A stretch of DNA of 6,893 bases from an uncultured Lachnospiraceae bacterium (GCA_902803745.1 CADCRB010000176.1:1-6893); one strand, 5' to 3'; shown: positions 1 through 6,893, numbered from the stretch's first letter. The notes: generated by a model not told the origin, from the sequence alone. Numbers and translations are program-made.

Positions 1-1
1 G

Positions 2-2047
2 GGTGGTGCTGACCTTATTGTGGTAGAGACAATGACCAGCCTTCAGGAGACAAGAGCAGCTGTCATTGCCTGCAGGGAGGTATGTGATCTGCCGATAATG
101 GCTACTCTTACCTTTGAAGCAGACGGAAGGACTCTGTACGGCACTGATCCTGTGACGGCGGTCATCACGCTCCAGTCTCTGGGAGTGGATGCTTTTGGAG
201 CAAACTGCTCTACGGGACCGGATAAAATGGTTCCTTTGATAAAAAGTATTTCCGAAATAGCTGAGATACCCGTCATATGCAAACCTAATGCGGGACTTCC
301 ATCCCTCAACGAGGAGGGCAGGACGGTCTATGATCTTGATCCGGAAGGCTTCGGAAGAGGGTTAAAGGAAATAATAGAGGCCGGAGCATCCATAGTCGGA
401 GGCTGCTGCGGTACGGATCCTGATTATATCAAAGCCATCCCCCGAGATGAGGTAAATCGGGAGCAGGCGAACAGAAAACGCATGCTGTCATCCGAAAGAT
501 CACATCTGATGTTTGATCTTGACGGCAGATTTCTCATCATAGGTGAGAGGATAAATCCCACGGGAAAGAAAAAGCTTCAGGCGGAGCTTCGCGAGGGATC
601 CTTTGATATGGTTACAGCCTTTGCCGAGGAGCAGGAAGAAAAGGGCGCTGATATCCTTGATGTCAATATGGGTATGAGCGGTATAGATGAGAAGGACATG
701 ATGCTGAGAGCTATTGATATCGTGACTCAGGTATCGTCGCTTCCCCTTTGTATCGATACAAGCTACCCTGAGGTTATGGAGGCAGCACTCAGGCATTATC
801 CCGGAAGGGCTCTTATCAATTCGATATCAGCAGAGTCTGACCGTACGGACAGGATGTTAAGTATCGCAAAGAAGTACGGAGCTATGTTCATTCTTTTACC
901 CATAGGGGACGGAGGACTTCCCAAGGATCTTGATGAGAAAAAGAAGAATATAGATATAGTATTGGAAAAGGCCTTCACAATGGGATTTACTAAGGAAGAC
1001 ATCATAGTTGACGGCCTGGTGGGTACTGTAGGAGCCATACCGCGAGCCGCCATAGACACGCTTGATACCATCGAATACTGTCATTCTCTGGGACTTGCCA
1101 CTACCTGCGGATTATCCAATATTTCCTTCGGACTCCCCGAGAGGATAAATGTCAATATGGCCTTCCTTGCGATGGCGGTCCGCTCACATCTTACATCGGC
1201 TATATTAAATCCTAATCAGGACGCTATGATAAGGATGGTTCTTTCTTCGGATCTTCTTATGGCTCATCCGGAAGCAGATGTCAGATACATAGACTATATG
1301 AACGAGCATGCGGAAGAGCTGGCGGCTGTGGCTGAGTTAAAGGCTAAAGGGGCTCCGGCATCATTAAAGCCGCAGGGATCAAAACAAGCCCCCGGTCCCG
1401 GTAACGGGGAGGCGGAAGATGATATATCGCTCCTTCGAAATGCGGTATTAAAAGGACGCAAGAGTAAAATACAGGAGATGACATCGGCAGCTCTTTCATC
1501 CGGCAGGGCAGCTAAGGAGATACTCGATAATGCTCTTATTCCTGCGATCAATGATGTGGGAGAGCTTTTTGACAAGGGTAAATATTTTCTGCCGCAGCTG
1601 ATCGGATCTGCAGAGACCATGGAGCTTTCCATTAAGGTGCTCGAACCATATCTGTCATCGGGCGGCGCCGGTGATGATGCGCCTGTGATAGTCGTTGCTA
1701 CAGTGGAGGGCGACATACACGATATAGGCAAAAATCTTGTGGTGCTGATGCTTAAAAACTACGGATTCAGAGTTATAGATCTCGGGAAGAACGTTCCGAA
1801 GGAGACGATAATAAAGACAGCCATGGACGAAAAAGCGTCCATCATAGGACTGTCGGCTCTGATGACCACTACAATGAATGAAATGAAGAATGTGGTGGCA
1901 TATGGAAAAGCACAGGGTTATAAAGGGAAATTTATGATAGGCGGGGCAGTTGTCACAGAGGAATATAAGCAGGAGATAGGTGCAGACGGTTATTCCGCAG
2001 ATGCATCTGAAGCCGTGAAGGTGGCAAAGAGACTGCTTGAGCAGTGA
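2..2047 (+). CDS. metH: Cobalamin-dependent methionine synthase, 5'-truncated by the window edge, without reactivation domain
   Basis: Transfers a methyl group from methyltetrahydrofolate via cobalamin to homocysteine, making methionine in the cytoplasm. The frame is open from base 2, so the start lies upstream; 681 residues are visible (numbered from base 2). Residues 1-150 are the end of the homocysteine S-methyltransferase barrel, with the GADLIVVET motif and the three zinc-ligand cysteines C69 (GANCSTGP) and C135/C136 (GGCCGT). Residues about 179-430 are the pterin-binding barrel (IIGERINPTGKK, INSISAE, GLSNISFGLPER). A Gly/Pro/Ala-rich linker (about 450-474) precedes the helical cap (about 475-555, FLPQLIGSAETM). 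The B12 Rossmann domain (about 564-681) has the DxHxxG motif D571-H573-G576, H573 being the expected lower axial cobalt ligand. The protein stops there, so the roughly 300-residue AdoMet reactivation domain of E. coli MetH is absent. This short form is known from other anaerobes such as Thermotoga. First gene of the visible cluster, 28 nt before ilvB. Confidence 0.94.
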   Translation, partial: GGADLIVVETMTSLQETRAAVIACREVCDLPIMATLTFEADGRTLYGTDPVTAVITLQSLGVDAFGANCSTGPDKMVPLIKSISEIAEIPVICKPNAGLPSLNEEGRTVYDLDPEGFGRGLKEIIEAGASIVGGCCGTDPDYIKAIPRDEVNREQANRKRMLSSERSHLMFDLDGRFLIIGERINPTGKKKLQAELREGSFDMVTAFAEEQEEKGADILDVNMGMSGIDEKDMMLRAIDIVTQVSSLPLCIDTSYPEVMEAALRHYPGRALINSISAESDRTDRMLSIAKKYGAMFILLPIGDGGLPKDLDEKKKNIDIVLEKAFTMGFTKEDIIVDGLVGTVGAIPRAAIDTLDTIEYCHSLGLATTCGLSNISFGLPERINVNMAFLAMAVRSHLTSAILNPNQDAMIRMVLSSDLLMAHPEADVRYIDYMNEHAEELAAVAELKAKGAPASLKPQGSKQAPGPGNGEAEDDISLLRNAVLKGRKSKIQEMTSAALSSGRAAKEILDNALIPAINDVGELFDKGKYFLPQLIGSAETMELSIKVLEPYLSSGGAGDDAPVIVVATVEGDIHDIGKNLVVLMLKNYGFRVIDLGKNVPKETIIKTAMDEKASIIGLSALMTTTMNEMKNVVAYGKAQGYKGKFMIGGAVVTEEYKQEIGADGYSADASEAVKVAKRLLEQ

Positions 2048-2075
2048 ATAAAATAGCGTTTATGGAGGAGAAGAT

Positions 2076-3692
2076 ATGACCGGATCGGAAGCAATGGCAA
2101 AATGCCTGGAGATGGAACAGGTGGAAGTGGTATATGGTTATCCCGGGGTAGCTATCACTCATTTTTTTGACAGCCTGGGAAATACGGATATACGTCAGGT
2201 GCTTGTACGGACTGAGCAGAATGCAGGCCATATGGCATCCGGATATGCAAGGACGCTGGGAAAGGTCGGTGTATGTGTCGTAACCTCAGGTCCCGGGGCG
2301 CTTAATCTGATCACAGGCATAGCGACTGCCTATGCGGATTCGATACCTCTGGTATGTATATCCGGGCAGGTGGACTCTGACCTTATAGGCTCTGACGGTT
2401 TTCAGGAGGCAGATGTCACCGGTGCTGTCGAGAGTATAGTCAAGTACAGCTATCTTGTAAAAGATGTTAATGACATCCCGCGTGTATTCAAAGAGGCATT
2501 TTATATTGCCAATTCCGGCAGGAGAGGCCCGGTCCTTATAGATGTGCCGATTGATGTGCAGAGGGCCGAGATTAAAAACTTTGAATATCCGGAGGAAGTA
2601 AACCTTCGCACCTATAAGCCGACAGTAAAGGGCCATATTCAGCAGATAAAAAAGGCGGTCTCCGAGCTTAGGAAAGCAAAGCGGCCTCTGATCTGCGCCG
2701 GAGGCGGTATATTCCTTTCGGGGGCCAAGAAGGAGCTTCGATCCTTTGTGGAAGAATACCGTATACCGATAGTCCATACCATGATGGGTATAGGGGTGCT
2801 TCCCACGGATCATGAACTGAATTTCGGAATGGTCGGAAATAACGGAAATCTTGCTGCAAACAAGGCCATGCAGGAATGTGACGTTCTTATTATGGTCGGC
2901 GCCCGCGTGGCTGACAGGGCAGTGGCTAATCCAGATACGGTACTTGATAATAAGGTGCTGGTCCATATGGATGTGGATCCTGCGGAGATAGGTAAGAATG
3001 TGGGACCTACCATACCGATAGTCGGAGATGCAAAGCATATTTTTGAGGATATGAGAGAGATCGAGTTCTCCATAGATACATCCTCCTGGCTTGACCATCT
3101 GAGGGAGTACAGGAAGCTTCCGAATCCGCTGAAATTCTCAGATAAGGCGGTAAATCCTGCGATCTTTATCGGTCTTTTGTCACAGAATATGTCGGATGGA
3201 TCAGTATATGTGGCAGATGTCGGACAGAATCAGATCTGGTCATGCAGGAATGTGAATGTAAAGGAGCACGGCAGATTCTTTACCTCGGGCGGAATGGGCA
3301 CAATGGGCTACGCCATCCCCTGCGCGATTGGCTCAAAGATGGCTGACAGCAAAAGACAGGTCGTGGCTGTCTGCGGCGACGGCGGTTTTCAGATGTCCAT
3401 GATGGAGTTTGCTACCATGAAGGAGGAAGGGATCGACATAAAGGTCGTTGTCCTTCGCAATAATTATCTGGGACTTGTGCGTGAGTATCAGCATTACACC
3501 TTAAATGACAGATATGAGATGGTTCACCTTGGCTCGTATCCGAAGCTTGATGAGCTTGCAAAGGCATATGACATATATTATTACAGGCTTGAAAATATGG
3601 ACGATATCGATCAGAAGATAGGAGATTTTCTCTCAAGCGACGGAGCGGCGCTGATGGAGGTCATTGTAGATCCGGCAGATACGGTCAGATAG
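2076..3692 (+). CDS. ilvB: Acetolactate synthase large subunit-like ThDP enzyme, divergent
   Basis: Acetolactate synthase condenses two pyruvates, or pyruvate with 2-oxobutyrate, in the first common step of branched-chain amino-acid synthesis. The 538-residue protein has the three-domain ThDP fold. The PYR domain (about 1-165) holds E47, the ThDP-activating Glu, in RTEQNAGHMASGYAR, plus SGPGALNLITG and GQV...FQEAD. The central domain is about 185-320. The PP domain (about 365-520) holds the ThDP/Mg motif GDG 434-436 to NN 462-463. Several conserved sites differ from the consensus: GYPGG reads GYPGV (V25), HEQ reads TEQ (T46), MHG reads NNG (N255-N256), FDDR reads VADR (278-281), and the specificity Trp of QWQ is Tyr471 (EYQ). 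The protein ends at DPADTVR, without the usual PMVxPG-type tail, which accounts for its short length. Start ATG 2076 has GGAGG at 2064-2068, 7 nt upstream. The adjacent ilvN supports a biosynthetic AHAS, but a related ThDP ligase with altered substrate is possible. Confidence 0.88.
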   Translation: MTGSEAMAKCLEMEQVEVVYGYPGVAITHFFDSLGNTDIRQVLVRTEQNAGHMASGYARTLGKVGVCVVTSGPGALNLITGIATAYADSIPLVCISGQVDSDLIGSDGFQEADVTGAVESIVKYSYLVKDVNDIPRVFKEAFYIANSGRRGPVLIDVPIDVQRAEIKNFEYPEEVNLRTYKPTVKGHIQQIKKAVSELRKAKRPLICAGGGIFLSGAKKELRSFVEEYRIPIVHTMMGIGVLPTDHELNFGMVGNNGNLAANKAMQECDVLIMVGARVADRAVANPDTVLDNKVLVHMDVDPAEIGKNVGPTIPIVGDAKHIFEDMREIEFSIDTSSWLDHLREYRKLPNPLKFSDKAVNPAIFIGLLSQNMSDGSVYVADVGQNQIWSCRNVNVKEHGRFFTSGGMGTMGYAIPCAIGSKMADSKRQVVAVCGDGGFQMSMMEFATMKEEGIDIKVVVLRNNYLGLVREYQHYTLNDRYEMVHLGSYPKLDELAKAYDIYYYRLENMDDIDQKIGDFLSSDGAALMEVIVDPADTVR

Positions 3693-3707
3693 TGTCTTAC
3701 AGGATGC

Positions 3708-3713
3708 AGGAGG
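3708..3713 (+). promoter_or_regulatory. Shine-Dalgarno that fixes the ilvN start
   Basis: A perfect AGGAGG lies 8 nt before ATG 3722. The frame is open further up to a GTG at 3692 that overlaps the ilvB stop, and there is another ATG at 3704, but neither has a comparable site. The start at 3722 also gives a protein whose Asn11, Gly14 and Asn29 fall at the same numbers as in E. coli IlvH. Confidence 0.85.
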
Positions 3714-3721
3714 CAGATGGT

Positions 3722-4198
3722 ATGAAGAAAATATATACAGTCTTAGTTGAAAACAGGGCAGGTGTGCTTGCCAAGGTTTCGGGACTATTTGCAAGAAGAG
3801 GCTTCAATATAGATTCGCTGGCAGTCGGGACGACGGATGATCCTAAAGTTTCCGTCATGACTATAGTCTCATCCGGTGATGAGAGGACACTCGAGCAGAT
3901 AGAAAAGCAGCTTAATAAGAAGCTGGATGTCATCAAGATCAAGACTTATGAAGAGAATGATGCGGTATCAAGGGAACTTATGCTTATTAAGGTAAAGTAC
4001 AATAAATCGAACCGCAAGGATATCATGGAGATAGTCGATGCCATGAAGGCTGAGATAGTTGATATGTCTGAAAACCAGATGATCATACAGATCTGTGACA
4101 GGCCTGACCGCACCGCCATGCTGATAAGGCTTTTGTATCAGATATCCATAGTGGAGATCGCCCGAACTGGGACCCTTGCTCTGCCGAAGTGTGAATAA
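3722..4198 (+). CDS. ilvN: Acetolactate synthase small (regulatory) subunit
   Basis: Regulatory partner of the large subunit: it raises catalytic activity and confers feedback inhibition by valine. The protein has 158 residues, typical for the family. Residues 1-72 form an ACT domain beginning MKKIYTVLVENRAGVLAKV, followed by GLFARRGFNIDSLAVG. Asn11, Gly14 and Asn29, the residues implicated in valine binding in E. coli IlvH, are all conserved, so valine sensitivity is predicted. Residues about 80-158 form the second, ferredoxin-like domain and end with the family-typical EIARTGTLAL. The gene lies 29 nt after the ilvB stop and its TAA overlaps the next ATG by one base (TAATG). It could equally be named ilvH. 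The conserved regulatory subunit argues that the unusual large subunit next to it works as a true AHAS holoenzyme. Confidence 0.94.
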   Translation: MKKIYTVLVENRAGVLAKVSGLFARRGFNIDSLAVGTTDDPKVSVMTIVSSGDERTLEQIEKQLNKKLDVIKIKTYEENDAVSRELMLIKVKYNKSNRKDIMEIVDAMKAEIVDMSENQMIIQICDRPDRTAMLIRLLYQISIVEIARTGTLALPKCE

Positions 4199-5391
4199 TG
4201 AAAAAAGCGATTAGAAAGATCGATCTGTTCATCATCATTTCCCTTTTTTTTACAGGCCTTTTCTTTATCCTTCTTATTGCGACAAAAGGAGATATTGCAA
4301 GATGGCTTGTAATGGAGAATGAATTTGATTTCTCCTTTACAGATCATTTCAGGCATATAGCCTTTGCTTCGGACAGGCTTAATTTTTATTTTAATACCTA
4401 TGATGCCACATTTCCGGCTTTTGCCTATATTCTGTATTATCTGCTGGTGCTCATAGATCCACCTTCGGTCCCCTGGGATGTGAACGGCTGGAGAGATGCA
4501 AGGGATTATGGATTTAATCTGCTTGCATATATCATGCTTACCCTGATACTTGTGCTCGTCTTTAAGCTGCTTATAGATAAGTGTCTGCCGGAAGAGGGCG
4601 CGACGCGTACTACTTTATTTGTTGTTGCACTTATTCTCTCGGCTCCCTTTATGTCAGGCGCTATAGAGCGGGGGAACATTTCTTTCCTGACAGCGGTGAT
4701 GGTCCTGGCGGCACTGTATCTGAAGGATAAAGACAGCCCCGTATGCCGTGAGGCGGCTCTCATCCTTATTGCCTTTGCCGCAGGACTCAAGATATATCCG
4801 GCAATAGCAGGATTTATCTACATTAAGGAAAAAAGATGGAAGGAAGGCGTCAGGCTTTTGATCTACGGGCTGACAGTTTTCTTTGTGCCTTTTGCTTTCG
4901 TGGGCGGCATACCTGCCCTGATACGTTATCTTCAGGTTTTATTCTTTTTTGAAAATCAGGGCTACTGCAGCTGGACTAACATAAGGAATTTCCTTCTTTC
5001 CATATCCGATGTGTTAGGACAGTATGAAAATTCTGCATATTTCGTAAAGTATTTCAAGATTGCCGAAAACCTGTATCTTATCTTTTGCCTGATCTCTCTT
5101 TTCAGGACGAAGCAGAAATGGAAATATGCATTGTACACTGCGGGAGTCATGGCACTTTATGTTCCGTACAGCTACCGTTACGTTTCCGTGTATATGTCGA
5201 TACCTTTAGTAACGTATCTTATGGAAAAGCCGGAGGATCAGAAGAATATCTATTGTATCCTTTTTGCGCTTATCTTTACCGTACCATGTTACGGATATTT
5301 CACTGGCTGGAAAGCGGATCTTTTCATCTTTCTGCCAATCTATATCATGATGCTGTATTCTTTTGCGGAGGACTGGCTGAAAAGGCGCTGA
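4198..5391 (+). CDS. Multi-pass membrane protein, GT87/DUF2029-like glycosyltransferase
   Basis: Likely a GT-C-fold integral membrane enzyme that would transfer a sugar from a polyprenyl-phosphate donor to an envelope glycan or lipid; donor and acceptor cannot be told from sequence. The 397 residues contain about 10-11 hydrophobic segments (near 8-29, 70-88, 105-127, 139-155, 160-176, 185-208, 217-240, 288-303, 309-327, 350-367 and 373-390). The loop after the first segment has FTDHFRHIAFAS; Asp49 sits where GT-C enzymes carry the catalytic acid. Family-like motifs are ERGNISFLTA (157-166) and AGLKIYPAI (195-203), matching the RGN and K-x-YP patterns of GT87 proteins. ATG 4198 overlaps the ilvN stop by one base and has no clear Shine-Dalgarno, so translation probably depends on coupling to ilvN. 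Family assignment is by motif resemblance only. A membrane protein of unknown function is the fallback. Confidence 0.7.
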   Translation: MKKAIRKIDLFIIISLFFTGLFFILLIATKGDIARWLVMENEFDFSFTDHFRHIAFASDRLNFYFNTYDATFPAFAYILYYLLVLIDPPSVPWDVNGWRDARDYGFNLLAYIMLTLILVLVFKLLIDKCLPEEGATRTTLFVVALILSAPFMSGAIERGNISFLTAVMVLAALYLKDKDSPVCREAALILIAFAAGLKIYPAIAGFIYIKEKRWKEGVRLLIYGLTVFFVPFAFVGGIPALIRYLQVLFFFENQGYCSWTNIRNFLLSISDVLGQYENSAYFVKYFKIAENLYLIFCLISLFRTKQKWKYALYTAGVMALYVPYSYRYVSVYMSIPLVTYLMEKPEDQKNIYCILFALIFTVPCYGYFTGWKADLFIFLPIYIMMLYSFAEDWLKRR

Positions 5392-5430
5392 ATACCGTTA
5401 GTACTGAGACAGATAAAACTGTTTTTTTTA

Positions 5431-5436
5431 GAGGAG
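5431..5436 (+). promoter_or_regulatory. Shine-Dalgarno for the MATE gene
   Basis: GAGGAG lies 11 nt before ATG 5448, a slightly long spacing. It follows a run of eight T (5422-5429) in the 56-nt gap. It supports ATG 5448 over in-frame starts as far up as 5085, which would lie inside the preceding gene. Starting at 5448 gives the normal MATE N-terminus and length. Confidence 0.65.
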
Positions 5437-5447
5437 ATCATCAGGAA

Positions 5448-6770
5448 ATGAATCGAAAGAAACTGCTGACTGAGACTCCGGTGCCGCAGCTTATCGTCAG
5501 GCTCGCCATACCGACGATAATCAGCATGCTGGTCACCGGTATATATAATACAGCGGATACTTTTTTTGTCGGAAAGATATCTACACAGGCCACTGCGGCT
5601 GTGGGACTTGTTTTTTCCGTGATGGCGATAATCCAGGCTCTTGGTTTTTTCTGCGGACATGGTTCCGGTAATTTTCTTTCGCGCATGCTTGGCTCGGGCA
5701 ATAAAAAAGAAGCTGATGAGATGGCGTCCACCGGCTTCGTCATCTCTATTATCCTTGGGGTGATCGTGGCGGCTGCGGGGCTGTATTTTTCTGATCAGAT
5801 AGCTTATCTTCTCGGAGCTTCGGATACGACGATAAAAGATACCACGGATTATATGAGGATCATACTTATCGGAGCGCCCTTTATGATGGGGCAGTTTGTG
5901 ATAAACAATCAGCTCAGGTTTCAGGGAAGTGCAATGTATGCCATGGCCGGACTTATGTGCGGCGCGATCGTCAATATAGGTCTTGATCCGCTTCTTATCC
6001 TGGGTTTCAGGATGGGAGTCTCCGGAGCTGCCATAGCCACTGTCAGCGGTCAGATCATCAGCTTTTTCGTACTGCTTCTCGGGACAAGAAGAGGTGAGAA
6101 TATAAGGATGTCTGTCGGAAACATTAAGATAGGGATACATTATATCGTAGAGATAATAAATGGCGGCGCGCCTTCTCTTTTCCGTCAGGGACTGGCGGCT
6201 GTTTCCACTCTTTTACTGAATCACGCTGCAGGAGCTATCGGCGGGGATGCTGCGATAGCGGGCATGTCTATTGTGACAAGGGTTATGATGCTTACGGTGT
6301 CTGCGCTCATCGGTTTCGGCCAGGGCTATCAGCCTGTATGTTCTTTTAATTACGGCGCAGGATTATATAAGAGAGTAAGAGAGGGGTATTTTTTCTGTGT
6401 AAAATACGGCACTGCTTTTCTTACAGCTGGAGCAGCTGTTTGCTTTGCCTTTGCCCCTCATATCATATGCTGGTTCAGGGATGATCCGGATGTGATAGCT
6501 GTAGGAACGGATGCCCTGAGATTTCAGTGCCTGTCACTTCCGCTGATGGCAGGGATCGTAATGAGCAATATGATGCTTCAGTCCGCAGGCAAGGGCTTCA
6601 AGGCATCAGTCACATCCTCTGCCAGAAACGGGCTTTTCTTTATACCGCTTATCATCATACTGCCTGAGTTTTTCGGCCTTCGCGGAGTGGAGACAGCGCA
6701 GCCGATAGCGGATGTGCTTGCTTTTATGCTGTCTATACCGCTTGCCTGGACGGAATTGAAGAAGATGTGA
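5448..6770 (+). CDS. MATE-family efflux transporter
   Basis: Integral membrane antiporter that exports small, often cationic, compounds using a Na+ or H+ gradient. The 440 residues match the usual MATE length, with about 12 hydrophobic helices in two related halves. The N-terminus (LTETPVPQLIVRLAIPTIIS, then NTADTFFVG) is the classic MATE opening with the D-x-F-F-V-G signature in helix 1. The first half ends with DPLLILGFRMGVSGAAIATV. The second half contains GFGQGYQPVCSFNYGAG (289-305), the family's strongest signature. The pattern resembles the MepA/DinF side of the family common in Bacillota, but substrate and coupling ion cannot be assigned. It is separated from the glycosyltransferase-like gene by 56 nt with no convincing terminator, so it may be the last gene of the same transcript. 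The hairpin element follows 42 nt after its stop. Confidence 0.93.
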   Translation: MNRKKLLTETPVPQLIVRLAIPTIISMLVTGIYNTADTFFVGKISTQATAAVGLVFSVMAIIQALGFFCGHGSGNFLSRMLGSGNKKEADEMASTGFVISIILGVIVAAAGLYFSDQIAYLLGASDTTIKDTTDYMRIILIGAPFMMGQFVINNQLRFQGSAMYAMAGLMCGAIVNIGLDPLLILGFRMGVSGAAIATVSGQIISFFVLLLGTRRGENIRMSVGNIKIGIHYIVEIINGGAPSLFRQGLAAVSTLLLNHAAGAIGGDAAIAGMSIVTRVMMLTVSALIGFGQGYQPVCSFNYGAGLYKRVREGYFFCVKYGTAFLTAGAAVCFAFAPHIICWFRDDPDVIAVGTDALRFQCLSLPLMAGIVMSNMMLQSAGKGFKASVTSSARNGLFFIPLIIILPEFFGLRGVETAQPIADVLAFMLSIPLAWTELKKM

Positions 6771-6812
6771 CCTAGTGTCCTGACCCGCTCATAATTGAAC
6801 TAATCTCTTGCC

Positions 6813-6893
6813 TGCATTTCCATCTGCTGCGTCAGAAAATCTTGTCGTAGCCCGCTACGACTTCGATTTTCTTTCTTGCAGAATGAAAATGCA
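6813..6893. repeat. Large imperfect inverted repeat (palindromic element)
   Basis: Bases 6813-6893 can fold into one long hairpin. The outer arms are TGCATTTCCAT (6813-6823) against ATGAAAATGCA (6883-6893), with one mismatch; the stem continues with CTGC (6824-6827) against GCAG (6878-6881), leaving A6882 bulged. After an internal loop (6828-6834 and 6872-6877) comes GAAAATC (6835-6841) against GATTTTC (6865-6871), then GTCGTAGC (6844-6851) against GCTACGAC (6854-6861) around a CC turn. The nested symmetry goes well beyond a simple terminator and suggests a mobile palindromic repeat or a structured RNA end. The element runs to the last base of the window, so it may continue. No transposase is visible. 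Confidence 0.75.
6844..6877 (+). terminator. Possible intrinsic terminator after the MATE gene
   Basis: The inner 8-bp stem GTCGTAGC/GCTACGAC (6844-6861) is GC-containing and is followed by the T-rich stretch 6862-6877 (TTCGATTTTCTTTCTT). This could end transcription of the cluster. The T tract is interrupted, and part of it pairs with upstream bases in the larger hairpin, so terminator function is only a possibility. Confidence 0.35.

Noticed and set aside
2286..3098. Long antisense open frame (270 codons) opposite ilvB
   Set aside because: It lies wholly within a well-supported coding gene; its translation is rich in His, Arg, Tyr and Cys with no recognisable domain, typical of a shadow frame.
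3692..3721. GTG start for ilvN overlapping the ilvB stop
   Set aside because: It has no good ribosome site, and the extra ten residues are not part of the IlvH family; the perfect AGGAGG points to ATG 3722.
4244..4251. Run of eight T early in the GT87-like gene as a phase-variation switch
   Set aside because: The reading frame is intact, and such runs are expected in Phe-rich membrane segments; nothing else suggests slippage control.
5405..5430. Possible terminator between the GT87-like gene and MATE (short stem plus eight T)
   Set aside because: The stem is only about 4 bp (ACAG/CTGT), too weak to be convincing; the T run more likely just precedes the ribosome site.
5085..5447. In-frame N-terminal extension of the MATE protein
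   Set aside because: It overlaps the preceding membrane gene for 307 bases in another frame and does not resemble MATE proteins; ATG 5448 has a ribosome site and gives the normal N-terminus.
5340..6140. Long antisense open frame (266 codons) opposite the MATE gene
   Set aside because: The translation is highly basic and low in structure, with no family motif, while the + strand frame has clear MATE signatures throughout.
6801..6893. Short open frame on the - strand through the palindrome
   Set aside because: It runs off the window edge with no start visible, and it is explained by the inverted-repeat sequence; no protein similarity can be claimed.

Overview
The window carries five genes, all on the + strand and closely packed, followed by about 120 bases of non-coding DNA that ends in a large inverted repeat. 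Gene content, protein style (many ATA Ile and AGG/AGA Arg codons, moderate GC), strong AGGAGG-type ribosome sites and tight spacing all suggest an anaerobic Clostridia member of the Bacillota, most likely Lachnospiraceae. That placement is inferred from impression and not from a marker gene.

Layout. (1) Bases 2-2047 hold the 3' part of a cobalamin-dependent methionine synthase (metH). The start lies upstream of the window. The protein ends right after the B12-binding domain and has no AdoMet reactivation domain. (2) Bases 2076-3692 encode a thiamine-diphosphate enzyme of the acetolactate synthase large-subunit family (ilvB type). It keeps the cofactor motifs and catalytic Glu47 but departs from the family consensus at several active-site positions and lacks the usual C-terminal tail. 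(3) Bases 3722-4198 encode the acetolactate synthase small subunit (ilvN/ilvH); a perfect Shine-Dalgarno fixes its ATG at 3722. (4) Bases 4198-5391, overlapping ilvN by one base, encode a multi-pass membrane protein resembling GT87/DUF2029 polyprenyl-phosphate-sugar glycosyltransferases. (5) Bases 5448-6770 encode a MATE-family multidrug/small-molecule exporter. (6) Bases 6771-6893 contain no convincing gene, but 6813-6893 can fold into one long hairpin.

How it fits together. The gaps are 28 nt (metH-ilvB), 29 nt (ilvB-ilvN), -1 nt (ilvN-GT87) and 56 nt (GT87-MATE), with no convincing terminator between genes, so one transcript is plausible. metH and ilvBN serve amino-acid synthesis (methionine; valine/leucine/isoleucine). 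The two membrane genes have no obvious metabolic link and may simply be co-transcribed. Any promoter or riboswitch controlling the set would lie upstream of the window.

I see no evidence of a defence system, CRISPR array, RNA gene or transposase gene. The observations most worth following are the divergent acetolactate synthase and the terminal palindromic element.
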